A stretch of 64,000 bases of DNA from Methylotenera sp. (lineage in GTDB: Bacteria; Pseudomonadota; Gammaproteobacteria; Burkholderiales; Methylophilaceae). Below, piece by piece: positions 45,099-54,657 of the stretch (positions are counted from its first letter, which is position 1; each line of letters opens with the position of its first letter). Below the pieces are notes generated by a model. That model saw only the letters and a program-made list of their open reading frames with translations, made no database searches and had not been told where the DNA came from. The stretch covers positions 1-64,000 of the forward strand of contig PERG01000004.1 in NCBI GenBank assembly GCA_002928535.1, written 5' to 3'. The translations under genes and the position numbers were made by a program.

Positions 45099-46289
45099 AT
45101 GCATAACCGAATGAGTGACTGGCTGAGAGGCTTTTCCCCAGACCCGGTCACGGTTAACTATATCGAGCGTACACGCGCCTGTTTAGGCGCTTTTTTTGGC
45201 ATTGTGCTTACTAGTGTCGTCACGTATTGGATCGTGGGGCCTGATATATCTTTGCCTTTGTTAATGGCACCCATCGGTGCATCGGCCGTGCTGCTATTTG
45301 CAGTGCCTTCCAGTCCGCTTGCACAGCCGTGGTCAATCATCGGTGGTAATCTCGTAGCGGCATTTTTTGGTGTTAGCTGTGCCCTGTTGATTCGAGAGCC
45401 AGTGATTGCTGCTGCCTTTGCCTTAAGCCTGGCGATTGCCGGCATGTTTGCGTTGCGTTGCCTACACCCACCTAGCGGCGCAGTAGCACTCACAGCGGTA
45501 TTGGGCGGCCAAGCTATTCACGAGCTAGGCTATAGCTTTATTTTATTTCCGGTTGGGGTTAACTCTCTCTTACTGTTGTTAGTGGCCATCGTGTTTAACA
45601 ATGCGACCCGCAGAACTTACCCACATGTAGCTGTTAAACCTGCTGAGTCACATCGTACTACTGATATACCACCAGAGATGCGCTTTGGTTTTACCGCGGA
45701 AGATTTGAATGAAGTGCTCAAGGAATACAACCAGGTGCTGGATGTCAGCCGTGACGATTTGCAAGTATTACTGCAGCAAACAGAGATGCACGCCTATCGT
45801 CGCCGGTTTGGCGAAATTACCTGTGAAGACATCATGTCCAAAGATGTAGTATCGGTGGTGTTCGGTACAGAGTTGGAAGAAGCCTGGGCCTTACTCAGAA
45901 AACATAAGATTAAAGCCTTACCGGTAGTAGACAGAAGCCAGCGCGTTATTGGCATTATCACGCAAGTGGATTTTATGAAGCATGCCAACCTGGAAGTGTA
46001 CGATGGCTTTGAAAGCAAGCTTAAGCGGTTCATCCAGCGCACACACAGATTAGATTCACAAAAACCCGAAGTGGCCGGTCAGATAATGACTTCACCTGCG
46101 GTGACTGCACAGCGCAGTATGCATATTATTGAGTTGATTCCGCTCATGTCGCAGCAGCGCGTCCATCACCATATTCCAGTGGTGGATGAAGATCGGCGCC
46201 TGGTAGGCATTGTCACACAATCGGATCTAGTCTCGGCGCTCTATCATGGGCGCATTGCCAACCTGAAAACCTTAGGGCTTTCTTCTTAG
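45099..46289 (+). CDS. HPP-family membrane protein with CBS pair
   Basis: A 396-residue protein. The N-terminal half is an HPP domain of four membrane segments with the name-giving motif in LRCLHPPSGAVALTAVLGG; the C-terminal half has two CBS domains (CEDIMSKDVVSVVFGTELEE and GQIMTSPAVTAQRS) with HHIPVVDEDRRLVGIVTQSD. HPP proteins have been linked to nitrite transport in chloroplasts and cyanobacteria; the CBS pair suggests nucleotide gating. The role here is not known. Confidence 0.9.
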   Translation: MHNRMSDWLRGFSPDPVTVNYIERTRACLGAFFGIVLTSVVTYWIVGPDISLPLLMAPIGASAVLLFAVPSSPLAQPWSIIGGNLVAAFFGVSCALLIREPVIAAAFALSLAIAGMFALRCLHPPSGAVALTAVLGGQAIHELGYSFILFPVGVNSLLLLLVAIVFNNATRRTYPHVAVKPAESHRTTDIPPEMRFGFTAEDLNEVLKEYNQVLDVSRDDLQVLLQQTEMHAYRRRFGEITCEDIMSKDVVSVVFGTELEEAWALLRKHKIKALPVVDRSQRVIGIITQVDFMKHANLEVYDGFESKLKRFIQRTHRLDSQKPEVAGQIMTSPAVTAQRSMHIIELIPLMSQQRVHHHIPVVDEDRRLVGIVTQSDLVSALYHGRIANLKTLGLSS

Positions 46290-46316
46290 GTTTTTTGGTA
46301 GCTTACTACCCTCAAA

Positions 46317-47738
46317 CTATAAGAAACGTGCCCATATCCGTGCACTTCTTTCTTTGAGGCGAGAATAAAGCGAGCGTTTTTTCCATTGTTCATGGGTAAT
46401 CAAATGCGAGGAGGCAAGGTCTTTCTCGAAAAGCGCTTTCATCTTATCGCCAAACTCCTGGCCGAGTACGACGGCATTGATCTCATAGTTACTCACAAAA
46501 CTGCGCCAATCCATGTTAGTGGAGCCGATAGTGGACCATACGCCATCAATTACTGCGGTTTTGGCATGGAGTAATGCGTCATTGCGCTCGTAAATTTTTA
46601 CCCCGGCTTTAAGCAGTTCATCGTAATAGGAGCGTGAAGTGTAATACACCAGTTCGGAATCACTTTTGCCGGGCAATAGCAGGCGTACATCAACCCCGCG
46701 CTGGACAGCTTCTTTTAATGCCGTGAGCATTTGCGGGTCTGGTACGAAGTAGGCGTTGGTAATCCAAAGCTGGGTTTCGGCACTATTGAAAGCAGAAAGC
46801 AAGGTGACATACATCTGGTTATAAGTATCTTCCGGCGAACTACCAATCGCACGAACAACCTCTTTGCCCTTACTATTCAACTCCGGATAGTAATTCCTAT
46901 CCACCAGTAATGGCCCTTTCTGACCCGCCCAGGCGGCGAGAAACATTTTCTGGAATTCAGCCACAATAGGGCCGGCAATGCGCATATGCGTATCGCGCCA
47001 GGGAATATCTTTTACCCCTTTTTTTTCACTGCTAGACTTACTGCCGGAGAAAGAACCACGCGAGTACACGCTACTGATATTAATGCCGCCCAAGAAAGCG
47101 GTATTGCCATCGACAATCAGTAGCTTGCGATGATCCCGTTCATTCACCTGCCAGCCTTTGCGCGCTTTCAGCGGGTTTACCGGATTAAATTCCAAGGTAT
47201 TAATGCCGCTATCTTTCAGGGTTTTGAAAAATGCAGCTGGCGTGGTCAGTGAACCTACACTGTCATACATGACGTTTACCTGTACGCCACTTTTCTGTTT
47301 GCGAATAAGCAGGTCGGCAAAGCGCTGACCAACCTCATCATCACCTTCAAAAATAAAGGTTTCCAGGTTGATATGGTCTTTTGCTTGTTCAATGGCATCA
47401 AACATAGCCTGATAGGTCGTTGGACCGTCAATTAATAGCTCAACATAATTGCCGACTACCAACGGATTGCCAAAGACTTCAGTTTCAATGGCTAAATGCT
47501 TATCGAAGATTTGCGTTTCCGGACTGTCTTTTTTAAGCCGGGCTAGTATTTCCTTACTGCGTTTGCTGGAAAGTGGGCCATTAGCACCGTCAAATTGGAT
47601 GGGCTTGGCGCGTTCCAGCGACATATCCGGCACCATGATGGGAATAGAGCTACAGCCGAATAATAAAAGACTAAGGATAAGAGGAAGGCTAGAGATGCCT
47701 GTGGATTTGAACCAGCTGGAAAGTTTATTCGTTCTCAT
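46317..47738 (-). CDS. Phospholipase D-family lipoprotein (cardiolipin synthase-like)
   Basis: A PLD-superfamily enzyme with two HKD motifs: HRKLLIVDGNTAFLGG in the first half and HAKTAVIDGVWSTIGSTN in the second. I begin at MRTNKLSSWF, because from there the signal SSLPLILSLLLFGC makes a lipobox with Cys near residue 29; the track adds 20 upstream residues. The lipoprotein anchor is unusual for cardiolipin synthases and suggests action in the periplasm. It is downstream of modC on the same strand, probably without functional link. Confidence 0.88.
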   Translation of the reverse strand: MRTNKLSSWFKSTGISSLPLILSLLLFGCSSIPIMVPDMSLERAKPIQFDGANGPLSSKRSKEILARLKKDSPETQIFDKHLAIETEVFGNPLVVGNYVELLIDGPTTYQAMFDAIEQAKDHINLETFIFEGDDEVGQRFADLLIRKQKSGVQVNVMYDSVGSLTTPAAFFKTLKDSGINTLEFNPVNPLKARKGWQVNERDHRKLLIVDGNTAFLGGINISSVYSRGSFSGSKSSSEKKGVKDIPWRDTHMRIAGPIVAEFQKMFLAAWAGQKGPLLVDRNYYPELNSKGKEVVRAIGSSPEDTYNQMYVTLLSAFNSAETQLWITNAYFVPDPQMLTALKEAVQRGVDVRLLLPGKSDSELVYYTSRSYYDELLKAGVKIYERNDALLHAKTAVIDGVWSTIGSTNMDWRSFVSNYEINAVVLGQEFGDKMKALFEKDLASSHLITHEQWKKRSLYSRLKERSARIWARFL

Positions 47739-47799
47739 TAATATTTTCCTGAAGCCCCACCATGCGCCATTGCATGGATTTAAAGTGGCTTTGTGCATT

Positions 47800-48891
47800 C
47801 TATTCTAATATCGCAAGTGGATGAATGCTTTGTGTTTTAATCAGACAATAAAGTTTGCTTTTGGGTTGCAATTGCAAATGCTGTACGGAATTAGCGGTCA
47901 CTTCTGCCATAAGGTGGGCATTGGAATTTTCCAGCTGGATCGTCACCAGTGTTTTATGTTGAATCGTTTGGATATCCAGAACCATGCCCGCCAATTGATT
48001 TTGGATGGTAACGCCTTCAATCTTTTGCCTAGACAATGCCACATTTGATGCAGCAATAGAAACGGATACGGCCTCACCAATGGCTGCCCTGATTAGCGGG
48101 ATGCGCAGCAACTGGCCGCCCAAGGTGGTCACGGTATAACCTTCATCCGGCAGATGCGCTTGCACTTGGCCGTGCAAGACATTTTCCAATCCTAACGACT
48201 GCGCTAGTGATAATGCCGGAATCTGTTGCATGACCTCATGAAATACCCCTTGCGTGAGCAATCGACCCTGGTCGATCATGGCAATTTCGGAAGTTAAATA
48301 CAGAATTTCATCAATGGCATGGCTCACGTAAATCATCGGGATATTGAGCTCATTTTTGATGCGCCTTAAAAATGGCAGTATCTGCTGCTTAAGGCGAGTA
48401 TCCAATGAAGCCAGTGGTTCATCCATCAACAATAATCGTGGTGAGGTAAGCAGGGCGCGCCCCAAGGCTACACGCTGTTTTTGACCGCCGGAAAGTGCAT
48501 GCGGCTTTTGCTCCAGTAAGGGTGTTAACTCCAACAGTTCTACAATCTGCGCAAAACCTAAACGTCGCTCGGCAGGCGCCAATAAACGATAGCCATAGCA
48601 TAAATTATCTTTAACAGTGAGATGCGGAAATAAACGGCTGTCTTGAAAAACCAATCCGATATGCCGTTTATGTATAGGCGTATTGATACGATTTTCGCTA
48701 TGGAATAAAGCTTGATGATCCAGCGTCAGGTATCCGGTATCTGGTTTCGTGATGCCAGCGATCATATTCAGCAATGTGCTTTTGCCAGCACCTGATGGGC
48801 CATATATACCTAATGTGCCTAACACCGGTAGGTTTAACGCGACATCGAAATCAAAATTGCCTCGCTGACTTTTGAAATGCAGCGCCATCAT
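47800..48891 (-). CDS. modC: Molybdate ABC transporter ATP-binding protein ModC
   Basis: ATPase of the molybdate importer. Seen: Walker A YGPSGAGKSTLLNMIAG, Q-loop GLVFQDSRLFPHL, signature ALSGGQKQRVALGRALL, Walker B LLLMDEPLASLD, switch His YVSHAIDEI, and a C-terminal MOP/TOBE domain (IQNQLAGMVLDIQTIQ) that binds molybdate. Length 363. It overlaps the modB stop by four bases. Confidence 0.96.
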   Translation of the reverse strand: MMALHFKSQRGNFDFDVALNLPVLGTLGIYGPSGAGKSTLLNMIAGITKPDTGYLTLDHQALFHSENRINTPIHKRHIGLVFQDSRLFPHLTVKDNLCYGYRLLAPAERRLGFAQIVELLELTPLLEQKPHALSGGQKQRVALGRALLTSPRLLLMDEPLASLDTRLKQQILPFLRRIKNELNIPMIYVSHAIDEILYLTSEIAMIDQGRLLTQGVFHEVMQQIPALSLAQSLGLENVLHGQVQAHLPDEGYTVTTLGGQLLRIPLIRAAIGEAVSVSIAASNVALSRQKIEGVTIQNQLAGMVLDIQTIQHKTLVTIQLENSNAHLMAEVTANSVQHLQLQPKSKLYCLIKTQSIHPLAILE

Positions 48892-49568
48892 GATTCGGCC
48901 GCCTTCCTCGAGCGTAAGCTATAAATAATTAGCAGCACCACAAAAGAAAATACCAACATTAATGCCGATAGCGCATGTGCTTCTGAATATTCTAACGCTT
49001 CAACATGGTCGTAAATCTGCACCGAGGCTACACGTGTGACGCCCGGAATATTGCCACCGATCATAAGCACCACGCCGAATTCACCGATGGTATGCACAAA
49101 GGTCAGGATCATGGCGGTGATAAAACCGGTTTTAGATAATGGGGCAACTACCGTAAAAAAGGTGTGCCAAGCTGTAGCGCCCAGTGATGCGGCTGCATCT
49201 AGCAAGGGCTTGCCCACAGACTCAAATGCATTTTGCAAAGGCTGCACCATAAACGGCAAGGAATAAAATACCGAAGCGATGACCAATCCGCCAAAAGTAA
49301 ATGGCAGCGCTTGCCAACCTAGTGCTTGCACCGCCTCACCAACCGGACCATTCGGGCCCAGGGCTAGCAGGAAATAAAACCCTAATACAGATGGCGGCAA
49401 TACCAGCGGCATGGCGACGAAGGTGCTGATGAATCCCTTCGCACGTGAGTCCGTACGTGCAAGCCACCAGGCGAGTGGCGTGGCTAAGATGAGCAAAATC
49501 AGCGTGACCACGCTAGCGAGTTTAAGCGTTAAATAAATTGCCTGGTAATCGGCTGGGCTTAAGTGCAT
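48888..49568 (-). CDS. modB: Molybdate ABC transporter permease ModB
   Basis: A 226-residue inner-membrane permease with about five to six hydrophobic segments and the EAA loop AAASLGATAWHTFFTVVAPLS that docks with ModC. Also seen: FVHTIGEFGVVLMIGGNIPG, typical of ModB. Overlaps modC by four bases; 46 bases after modA. Confidence 0.96.
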   Translation of the reverse strand: MHLSPADYQAIYLTLKLASVVTLILLILATPLAWWLARTDSRAKGFISTFVAMPLVLPPSVLGFYFLLALGPNGPVGEAVQALGWQALPFTFGGLVIASVFYSLPFMVQPLQNAFESVGKPLLDAAASLGATAWHTFFTVVAPLSKTGFITAMILTFVHTIGEFGVVLMIGGNIPGVTRVASVQIYDHVEALEYSEAHALSALMLVFSFVVLLIIYSLRSRKAAES

Positions 49569-49614
49569 TGTTGGCTTTATTGTATGTACATCTGATTGAT
49601 TGAGCGCTTAAATC

Positions 49615-50394
49615 TTATTGCTGTTCATGTGGCAGTATAAAACCATATCTGACCATAATATGCCTGGCTTCAGGACTTACCATAAAATTTGCGAATCTGC
49701 CCGCTAGTGGATTTTGCTCCGCATGTTTGGTCATGACAAAGCCCTGTTCCAGCGGTGCGTGCAAATGTTCTGGAATCAAAGAATAGCTGCCGCTTTTAAC
49801 TAGCCCGCTACTTAATGCCAGCGATAGCGCAATAATGCCAACTTCTGCATTACCCGTCTGCACGAATTGCGCTGTTTGCGATACGTTTTCGCCATACACT
49901 AATTTACTTTCCAGTTGCGACCATAGCCCTGAAGCTTTAAGTGCCTCTTCAGCACGTTTGCCATAGGGAGCATGTTTTGGATTTGCAATAGCGATGCGCT
50001 TGACTGCCGGGTTGAGCAAACTTGCCAGGGACATTTTGGCCGCACTATATTGGCCATTTGGCGCCCATAATACGATGCGTCCTATGGCATATGGGATTAC
50101 CGGCGCCTTTGCATAGGCATCCGTGACTAGTTTATTAGGGTAACTGGTATCTGCCGAAAAATAGATATCGTAAGGCGCGCCTTGTTGGATTTGCGTAAAG
50201 ATCTTGCCGGAAGAGCCGTAAATTACATGGATCTCATCCTGAGGATTATTTTTACTGTAGTGTTTTATCGCTTCATCTAGTGCAAATTTCAAATCTGAAG
50301 CTGCTGCAATAGTGATTTTTTCTGCATGTGCAGGGTGGGCTACAGCCAATAGCATAACTATACTTAATACTAAAATTCGTTGAATGAAATGCAT
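49615..50394 (-). CDS. modA: Periplasmic molybdate-binding protein ModA
   Basis: A 259-residue solute-binding protein with a Sec signal (IQRILVLSIVMLLAVAHPAHA) and the ModA core: TIAAASDLKFALDEAI, YGSSGKIFTQIQQGAPYDIYFSADTSYP, IANPKHAPYGKRAEEAL and VGIIALS. It opens modABC, and a perfect ModE-type palindrome lies 31 bases before the start codon. Confidence 0.96.
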   Translation of the reverse strand: MHFIQRILVLSIVMLLAVAHPAHAEKITIAAASDLKFALDEAIKHYSKNNPQDEIHVIYGSSGKIFTQIQQGAPYDIYFSADTSYPNKLVTDAYAKAPVIPYAIGRIVLWAPNGQYSAAKMSLASLLNPAVKRIAIANPKHAPYGKRAEEALKASGLWSQLESKLVYGENVSQTAQFVQTGNAEVGIIALSLALSSGLVKSGSYSLIPEHLHAPLEQGFVMTKHAEQNPLAGRFANFMVSPEARHIMVRYGFILPHEQQ

Positions 50395-50424
50395 GTAAAT
50401 TGGCTTATATTCACAAATTGATGT

Positions 50425-50450
50425 CCGCTATATTATCATGAATATAGCGG
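50425..50450. promoter_or_regulatory. ModE operator before modABC
   Basis: A perfect palindrome with 10-base arms, CCGCTATATT-N6-AATATAGCGG, centred 43 bases before modA. Its CGCTATAT/ATATAGCG arms fit the known ModE recognition pattern of other proteobacteria. Together with the modE gene at 53.6 kb this indicates repression of molybdate uptake when molybdate is sufficient. The rest of 50395-50680 is AT-rich and without a gene. Confidence 0.8.
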
Positions 50451-50734
50451 TCCAAAAGTTGGAATCCTCGGTTTAATCTGTGCTAACAAAGTCTGTTGAA
50501 TTCCCTGATTGCATTTATATGTAATCAGGTTAATAATTTGCTGGCAAACTTAATAGTGGTATTGCAGACGTTAAATTTGTTATCGTTAGCGTTAAGTAAA
50601 CAATATTAAAAATAAACCTGTGCTAGATTTCATAGGCTAGTCAATCACTTAATGCAAGTTTAACGGTGGGGGAATAAAAGATTTTCTCCGTAAATAAACA
50701 ATTACTCGAAACGATTTGGCCGTTCTGCATTATC

Positions 50735-53479
50735 GTGACTTTGCTGTTGTTTCTGGGTATCGCCAGCATGGATATGCTGTCATCTGTGCGCGCTTTCGCG
50801 AGTGGGGAAAGCTTCTGGTCAAAGTCACAAAAAGAATCCGTTCACTTATTAAATCTTTACGCAAAATCTCATAATGAATCCGATTATCAGCGATTCTTAG
50901 AAGAGATTGCAGTCCCGCTTAGCGATCAAGCCGCGCGGATCGAATTACAAAAAAGTCGCCCTAACATTTATAAAGCCACGCAAGCGCTCATCGGGGGCCG
51001 GAATCATCCGGAAGATGTACAAGGGATGGCCAAGTTATTCCTGACATTTCAAAACACCAATCTGTTAAAACCAGCCATTCAATATTGGACTCAGGCTGAC
51101 CAGCTCATCGGTCAAATACTGCAGCTCGCCCAGCAGCTTCACAGCAAAGTGCAATCGGGCCAGCTCGGTGATGCCGAGTTTGACGCATTGGTCAATCAGG
51201 TAAACACGATCAATCGGGAACTAACCCCTTTAGCCAACGGATTTTCTATATCCATAGGCGAGGCGTCCCTTAAAGCACAGCGCCTTATTACTATGACGAT
51301 GTGGGTCATTACGTTTATTCTGATGGTGCTGGGTATAGTCTTCACACGCAGAATCATTGTGCGTAACGTAACCTCGGCCAGGGCACTGAAAAATACCGAA
51401 GAACGCTGGAAATATGCCTTGGAAGGCGCAAGTCATGGTGTGTGGGACTGGAATATCAAAACCAATTCTCTGCTGATATCTCAGCAATGGAATAACACCT
51501 TGGGTTATGGGGAAGGAGCGTTACTATCCAATTATGAGCAGTGGAAACAGCTGGTACATCCTGAGGATATAGCGCTAGTCGAGTCTACAATGGAAGCATG
51601 CCTGAGAGGTAAAACTGCTAAATTCGCAGTTGAATACCGCTTGCAATGCAAAGACGGAAATTACAAATGGGTGCTTACCCACGGCATGGTTGTAAATACC
51701 GGGGATGAGGGTCTTCCACTGCGCATGGTGGGTACACATTCGGATATTGATGAGCAGAAACTGGCACAGGCGGCGCTACGGGAAAGTGACGAAAATCAGC
51801 GTGCGCTGTTGGCGGCTATGGTTGATGGGGTTTTTGTAGCGCAGGATTATCGTTTTGTCTTTGTAAATCCTTTTCTTCCCAAGATGCTTGGTTATAGCGA
51901 AGAGGAGTTTATTGATATTCCATTCAAAAAAGTTGTAGCACCTGGCTCAATGAGGGTATGGACATCCCGTTTTACAGCACGTGTTGGTCAAAGGCCGGAA
52001 CCGGTGAATAACTACCCGGTTGAATTCGTGCTTAAAGGTGGGGAGGGGACCATCTGGTTAGACCTGCATGCCTCCCGGGTAATGTTTCGCGGTAAAGACA
52101 GTGTATTGGGTATTTTGCGTGACATCAGCAAGCAAAAAGAAGCTGAGGAAATGGTTTGGCATCAAGCCAATTTTGATAGTCTGACTGGTCTGCCAAACCA
52201 ACGTATGTTCCGTGATCGCCTTGAACAGGAAATCAAGAAAGCTGAACGTGCAAAAACTACTTTAGCAGTGATGTTTCTGGATCTGGATCACTTTAAGGAA
52301 GTGAATGACAGCCTGGGACATGATGTTGGTGACAAGCTGTTGCAGCAAGCTGCTAACCGTCTTAAAGCGCGTGTGCGAGATAGCGATACGGTGGGACGTT
52401 TGGGCGGCGATGAGTTCGTATTGTTATTTACGGACATTAAAGACCGCCATAGTCTGGAATATATTTCACAGGATATTCTGCAGTGCTTGGCTGCACCGTT
52501 CCAGCTTGGTACGGATCCAGTATATATTTCCGCCAGTATCGGCATTACTTTATTCCCGGCTGATGCACTCGATTTCGAAGACTTACTTAAAAATGCAGAC
52601 CAGGCGATGTATGCGGCAAAAGCGGAAGGCCGTAATCGTTTCAGTTATTTCACTCCTTCTATGCAAGCAGCGGTACAGCATAAGATGCGCATGGCGAATG
52701 ATTTGCGACATGCGCTGGAGCGCAGTGAGTTCAAATTGGTATATCAACCCATCATTGAAGTAGGGAGCGGCGAAGTACGCAAGGCCGAGGCTTTATTACG
52801 CTGGCAGCATCCAGTTAAAGGCCTTATCAGTCCGGCCGAATTTATCCCCGTCGCCGAAGAAACCGGCATTATTGTCGAGCTAGGCGAATGGGTATTCAAA
52901 GAAGCACTAGGGCAGTTGATTCTCTGGCGTGGCCAGTTGCATCCGGAATTCCAGATCAGCATCAATAAATCACCCATCCAGTTCAGAAATTCGCATTCTG
53001 ACTGGGTGGAATATATGAAAGACCTAGGTTTGCCCGGTAAGAGCCTGGTTGTAGAAATTACTGAGAGCCTGCTGCTTGATGCTTCCGACAACGTAGACCA
53101 AACCTTACTTGAATTCAGGGATGCCGGTATCAATGTCGCCATTGATGATTTTGGTACCGGCTATTCTTCACTATCGTATCTTAAGAAATTCGATATTGAT
53201 TTTATTAAAATTGACCAGTCTTTCATCAAGAACATGACGCATAGCAAAAGCGATATGGGCTTATGCGAAGCGATCATTCTGATGGCCCATAAGCTAGACA
53301 TGAAAGTGATTGCAGAAGGGGTGGAGACCGAACAGCAATGCCAGTTGTTAGCGGATGCCCGATGTGATTATGTGCAAGGGTATTTGATTGCCAGACCTTT
53401 ATCAGTGCAAGATTTTGAGCAATTTATTAATGCCGATCAAGTCAAGCTTAAGCATATCCGCACGGAAAATTTATTCTAG
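50735..53479 (+). CDS. PAS-GGDEF-EAL protein (c-di-GMP cyclase/phosphodiesterase)
   Basis: A 914-residue membrane protein. In order: N-terminal membrane segment, a periplasmic region of about 170 residues, a second membrane segment (MWVITFILMVLGIVFTRRII), two PAS/PAC domains (GASHGVWDWNIKTNSLLISQ; ALLAAMVDGVFVAQDYRF), GGDEF with intact GRLGGDEFVLLF and an inhibitory-site RDSD five residues before it, and EAL with RKAEALLRWQHP, DDFGTGYSSLSYL and EGVETE. Both enzyme domains look active. The GTG start of the track cuts into the first membrane segment; in-frame codons run back to ATT at 50681, preceded by GGTGGGGG, so the true start may be there. Confidence 0.92.
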   Translation: MTLLLFLGIASMDMLSSVRAFASGESFWSKSQKESVHLLNLYAKSHNESDYQRFLEEIAVPLSDQAARIELQKSRPNIYKATQALIGGRNHPEDVQGMAKLFLTFQNTNLLKPAIQYWTQADQLIGQILQLAQQLHSKVQSGQLGDAEFDALVNQVNTINRELTPLANGFSISIGEASLKAQRLITMTMWVITFILMVLGIVFTRRIIVRNVTSARALKNTEERWKYALEGASHGVWDWNIKTNSLLISQQWNNTLGYGEGALLSNYEQWKQLVHPEDIALVESTMEACLRGKTAKFAVEYRLQCKDGNYKWVLTHGMVVNTGDEGLPLRMVGTHSDIDEQKLAQAALRESDENQRALLAAMVDGVFVAQDYRFVFVNPFLPKMLGYSEEEFIDIPFKKVVAPGSMRVWTSRFTARVGQRPEPVNNYPVEFVLKGGEGTIWLDLHASRVMFRGKDSVLGILRDISKQKEAEEMVWHQANFDSLTGLPNQRMFRDRLEQEIKKAERAKTTLAVMFLDLDHFKEVNDSLGHDVGDKLLQQAANRLKARVRDSDTVGRLGGDEFVLLFTDIKDRHSLEYISQDILQCLAAPFQLGTDPVYISASIGITLFPADALDFEDLLKNADQAMYAAKAEGRNRFSYFTPSMQAAVQHKMRMANDLRHALERSEFKLVYQPIIEVGSGEVRKAEALLRWQHPVKGLISPAEFIPVAEETGIIVELGEWVFKEALGQLILWRGQLHPEFQISINKSPIQFRNSHSDWVEYMKDLGLPGKSLVVEITESLLLDASDNVDQTLLEFRDAGINVAIDDFGTGYSSLSYLKKFDIDFIKIDQSFIKNMTHSKSDMGLCEAIILMAHKLDMKVIAEGVETEQQCQLLADARCDYVQGYLIARPLSVQDFEQFINADQVKLKHIRTENLF

Positions 53480-53549
53480 GTCTGAATACCCGCTTTTTCT
53501 GGACGAGTTGTGTTTAGGCTTAATACATTATTGGCTTAAGTACTTTTTG

Positions 53550-53891
53550 CTATTGTAGAAGCGCAGTCAGCCTTTGAGCTTCTTGTTCTACGTATTTCTC
53601 TGCCTTAATTTGCACATCGCGATATAAGCGCAACACTTCTTTTCCTAAATCCGTTAATGTCGCGCCGCCGCCATGCGTGCCGCCTATGGCAGTCGTCACC
53701 AGGGGCGCTTGAAAAGAGACATTCATGATAGTGACCAAATCCCAGGCGCGTTTATAAGACATTTTCATGCTTTTCGCTGCCGCAGAAATTGAGCCCAGCT
53801 GCAGGATTGCTTCCAGAAGGTCAGCCTTGCCCGGACCCATGGCGATATGGTGTTGATGCAATAAGCGGATAGCAGTTTTGATACTGGACAT
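53550..53891 (-). CDS. modE: Single-domain ModE-type regulator
   Basis: A 113-residue winged-helix protein of the ModE N-terminal class: ILQLGSISAAAKSMKMSYKRAWDLV (HTH) and the ModE-typical GGTHGGGATLTDLGKEVLRLY. The C-terminal molybdate-binding (MOP) half of E. coli ModE is absent, so how it senses molybdate is unclear; ModC carries a MOP domain. It is separated from modABC by the GGDEF-EAL gene and probably binds the palindrome before modA. Confidence 0.88.
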   Translation of the reverse strand: MSSIKTAIRLLHQHHIAMGPGKADLLEAILQLGSISAAAKSMKMSYKRAWDLVTIMNVSFQAPLVTTAIGGTHGGGATLTDLGKEVLRLYRDVQIKAEKYVEQEAQRLTALLQ

Positions 53892-54031
53892 GAGGATGCC
53901 CGACTAATTAAGTTAATCGATTATAGCGTTAAATACGTCAGCTAAAACTGACAAAAGAATCGTCTTTATCTGACTGTCCTGTTAGTGCAAAACTTCTAGT
54001 ATTCAGTAACTTATTTTTTAGGACAACAATA

Positions 54032-54550
54032 ATGAAAAGCAATACATTTTTACAGGTAGCCTGTGCAATGGCTTTGGCGGCTGTAGCAGGCCAGGCCACT
54101 GCCGCGGATGTTTCCATGTCAGATGTGCGGTTTCTTAAGAGAGCAGCGCAAGCTGGGCATTATGAAGTGGATGGCAGCAAATTGGCTTTGAAAAAATCTA
54201 ATAACGCAGAAGTACAGAAATTTGCCAAGCTAATGGTAGAAGACCACACCAAAGCTGCGGGGGAACTCAAGGCTTTAGCGGAGAAAAAGAGTGTAGAAGT
54301 GCCGGTTGATCCAAACTTCATGCAAAAAGGCTCGCTCATGTTATTAGGGACCCATGACGGTAAAGGTTTCGATGAAGAGTATGCTGAACATGTGGGTGTT
54401 GACGCACATGAAGCGACCATTGATTTATTTGAAGATGCCGCTAAATCTGCAGAGGACGCAGATATAAAACAATTTGCTACTAAAACCTTACCTACTTTAA
54501 AACATCATTTAGAAATGGCAAAAGCGCTACATCACGCTGTAGATAAATAA
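54032..54550 (+). CDS. DUF4142 domain-containing periplasmic protein
   Basis: A 172-residue exported protein with the signal FLQVACAMALAAVAGQATAA and a four-helix, ferritin-like DUF4142 domain (FLKRAAQAGHYEVDGSKLAL, VQKFAKLMVEDHTKAAGELKALA, YAEHVGVDAHEATIDLFEDA, LPTLKHHLEMAKAL). The regularly spaced His and Glu residues might bind metal, but no activity is known to me. Such genes often sit among envelope-stress genes, as here. Confidence 0.88.
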   Translation: MKSNTFLQVACAMALAAVAGQATAADVSMSDVRFLKRAAQAGHYEVDGSKLALKKSNNAEVQKFAKLMVEDHTKAAGELKALAEKKSVEVPVDPNFMQKGSLMLLGTHDGKGFDEEYAEHVGVDAHEATIDLFEDAAKSAEDADIKQFATKTLPTLKHHLEMAKALHHAVDK

Positions 54551-54590
54551 CAAGATAGATAAATAACAAGGACCTTCATTTCTTATTTAA

Positions 54591-54617
54591 AAAAGCCCAA
54601 ATATTTTGGGCTTTTTT
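54591..54617. terminator. Bidirectional terminator
   Basis: Stem AAAAGCCCAAA / TTTGGGCTTTT with loop TAT, flanked by A and T runs, between the convergent DUF4142 and SDR genes. Confidence 0.88.
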
Positions 54618-54657
54618 ATGATGACCATTGGCGGTAGCAGGGAGCATTAGGCAGGGG

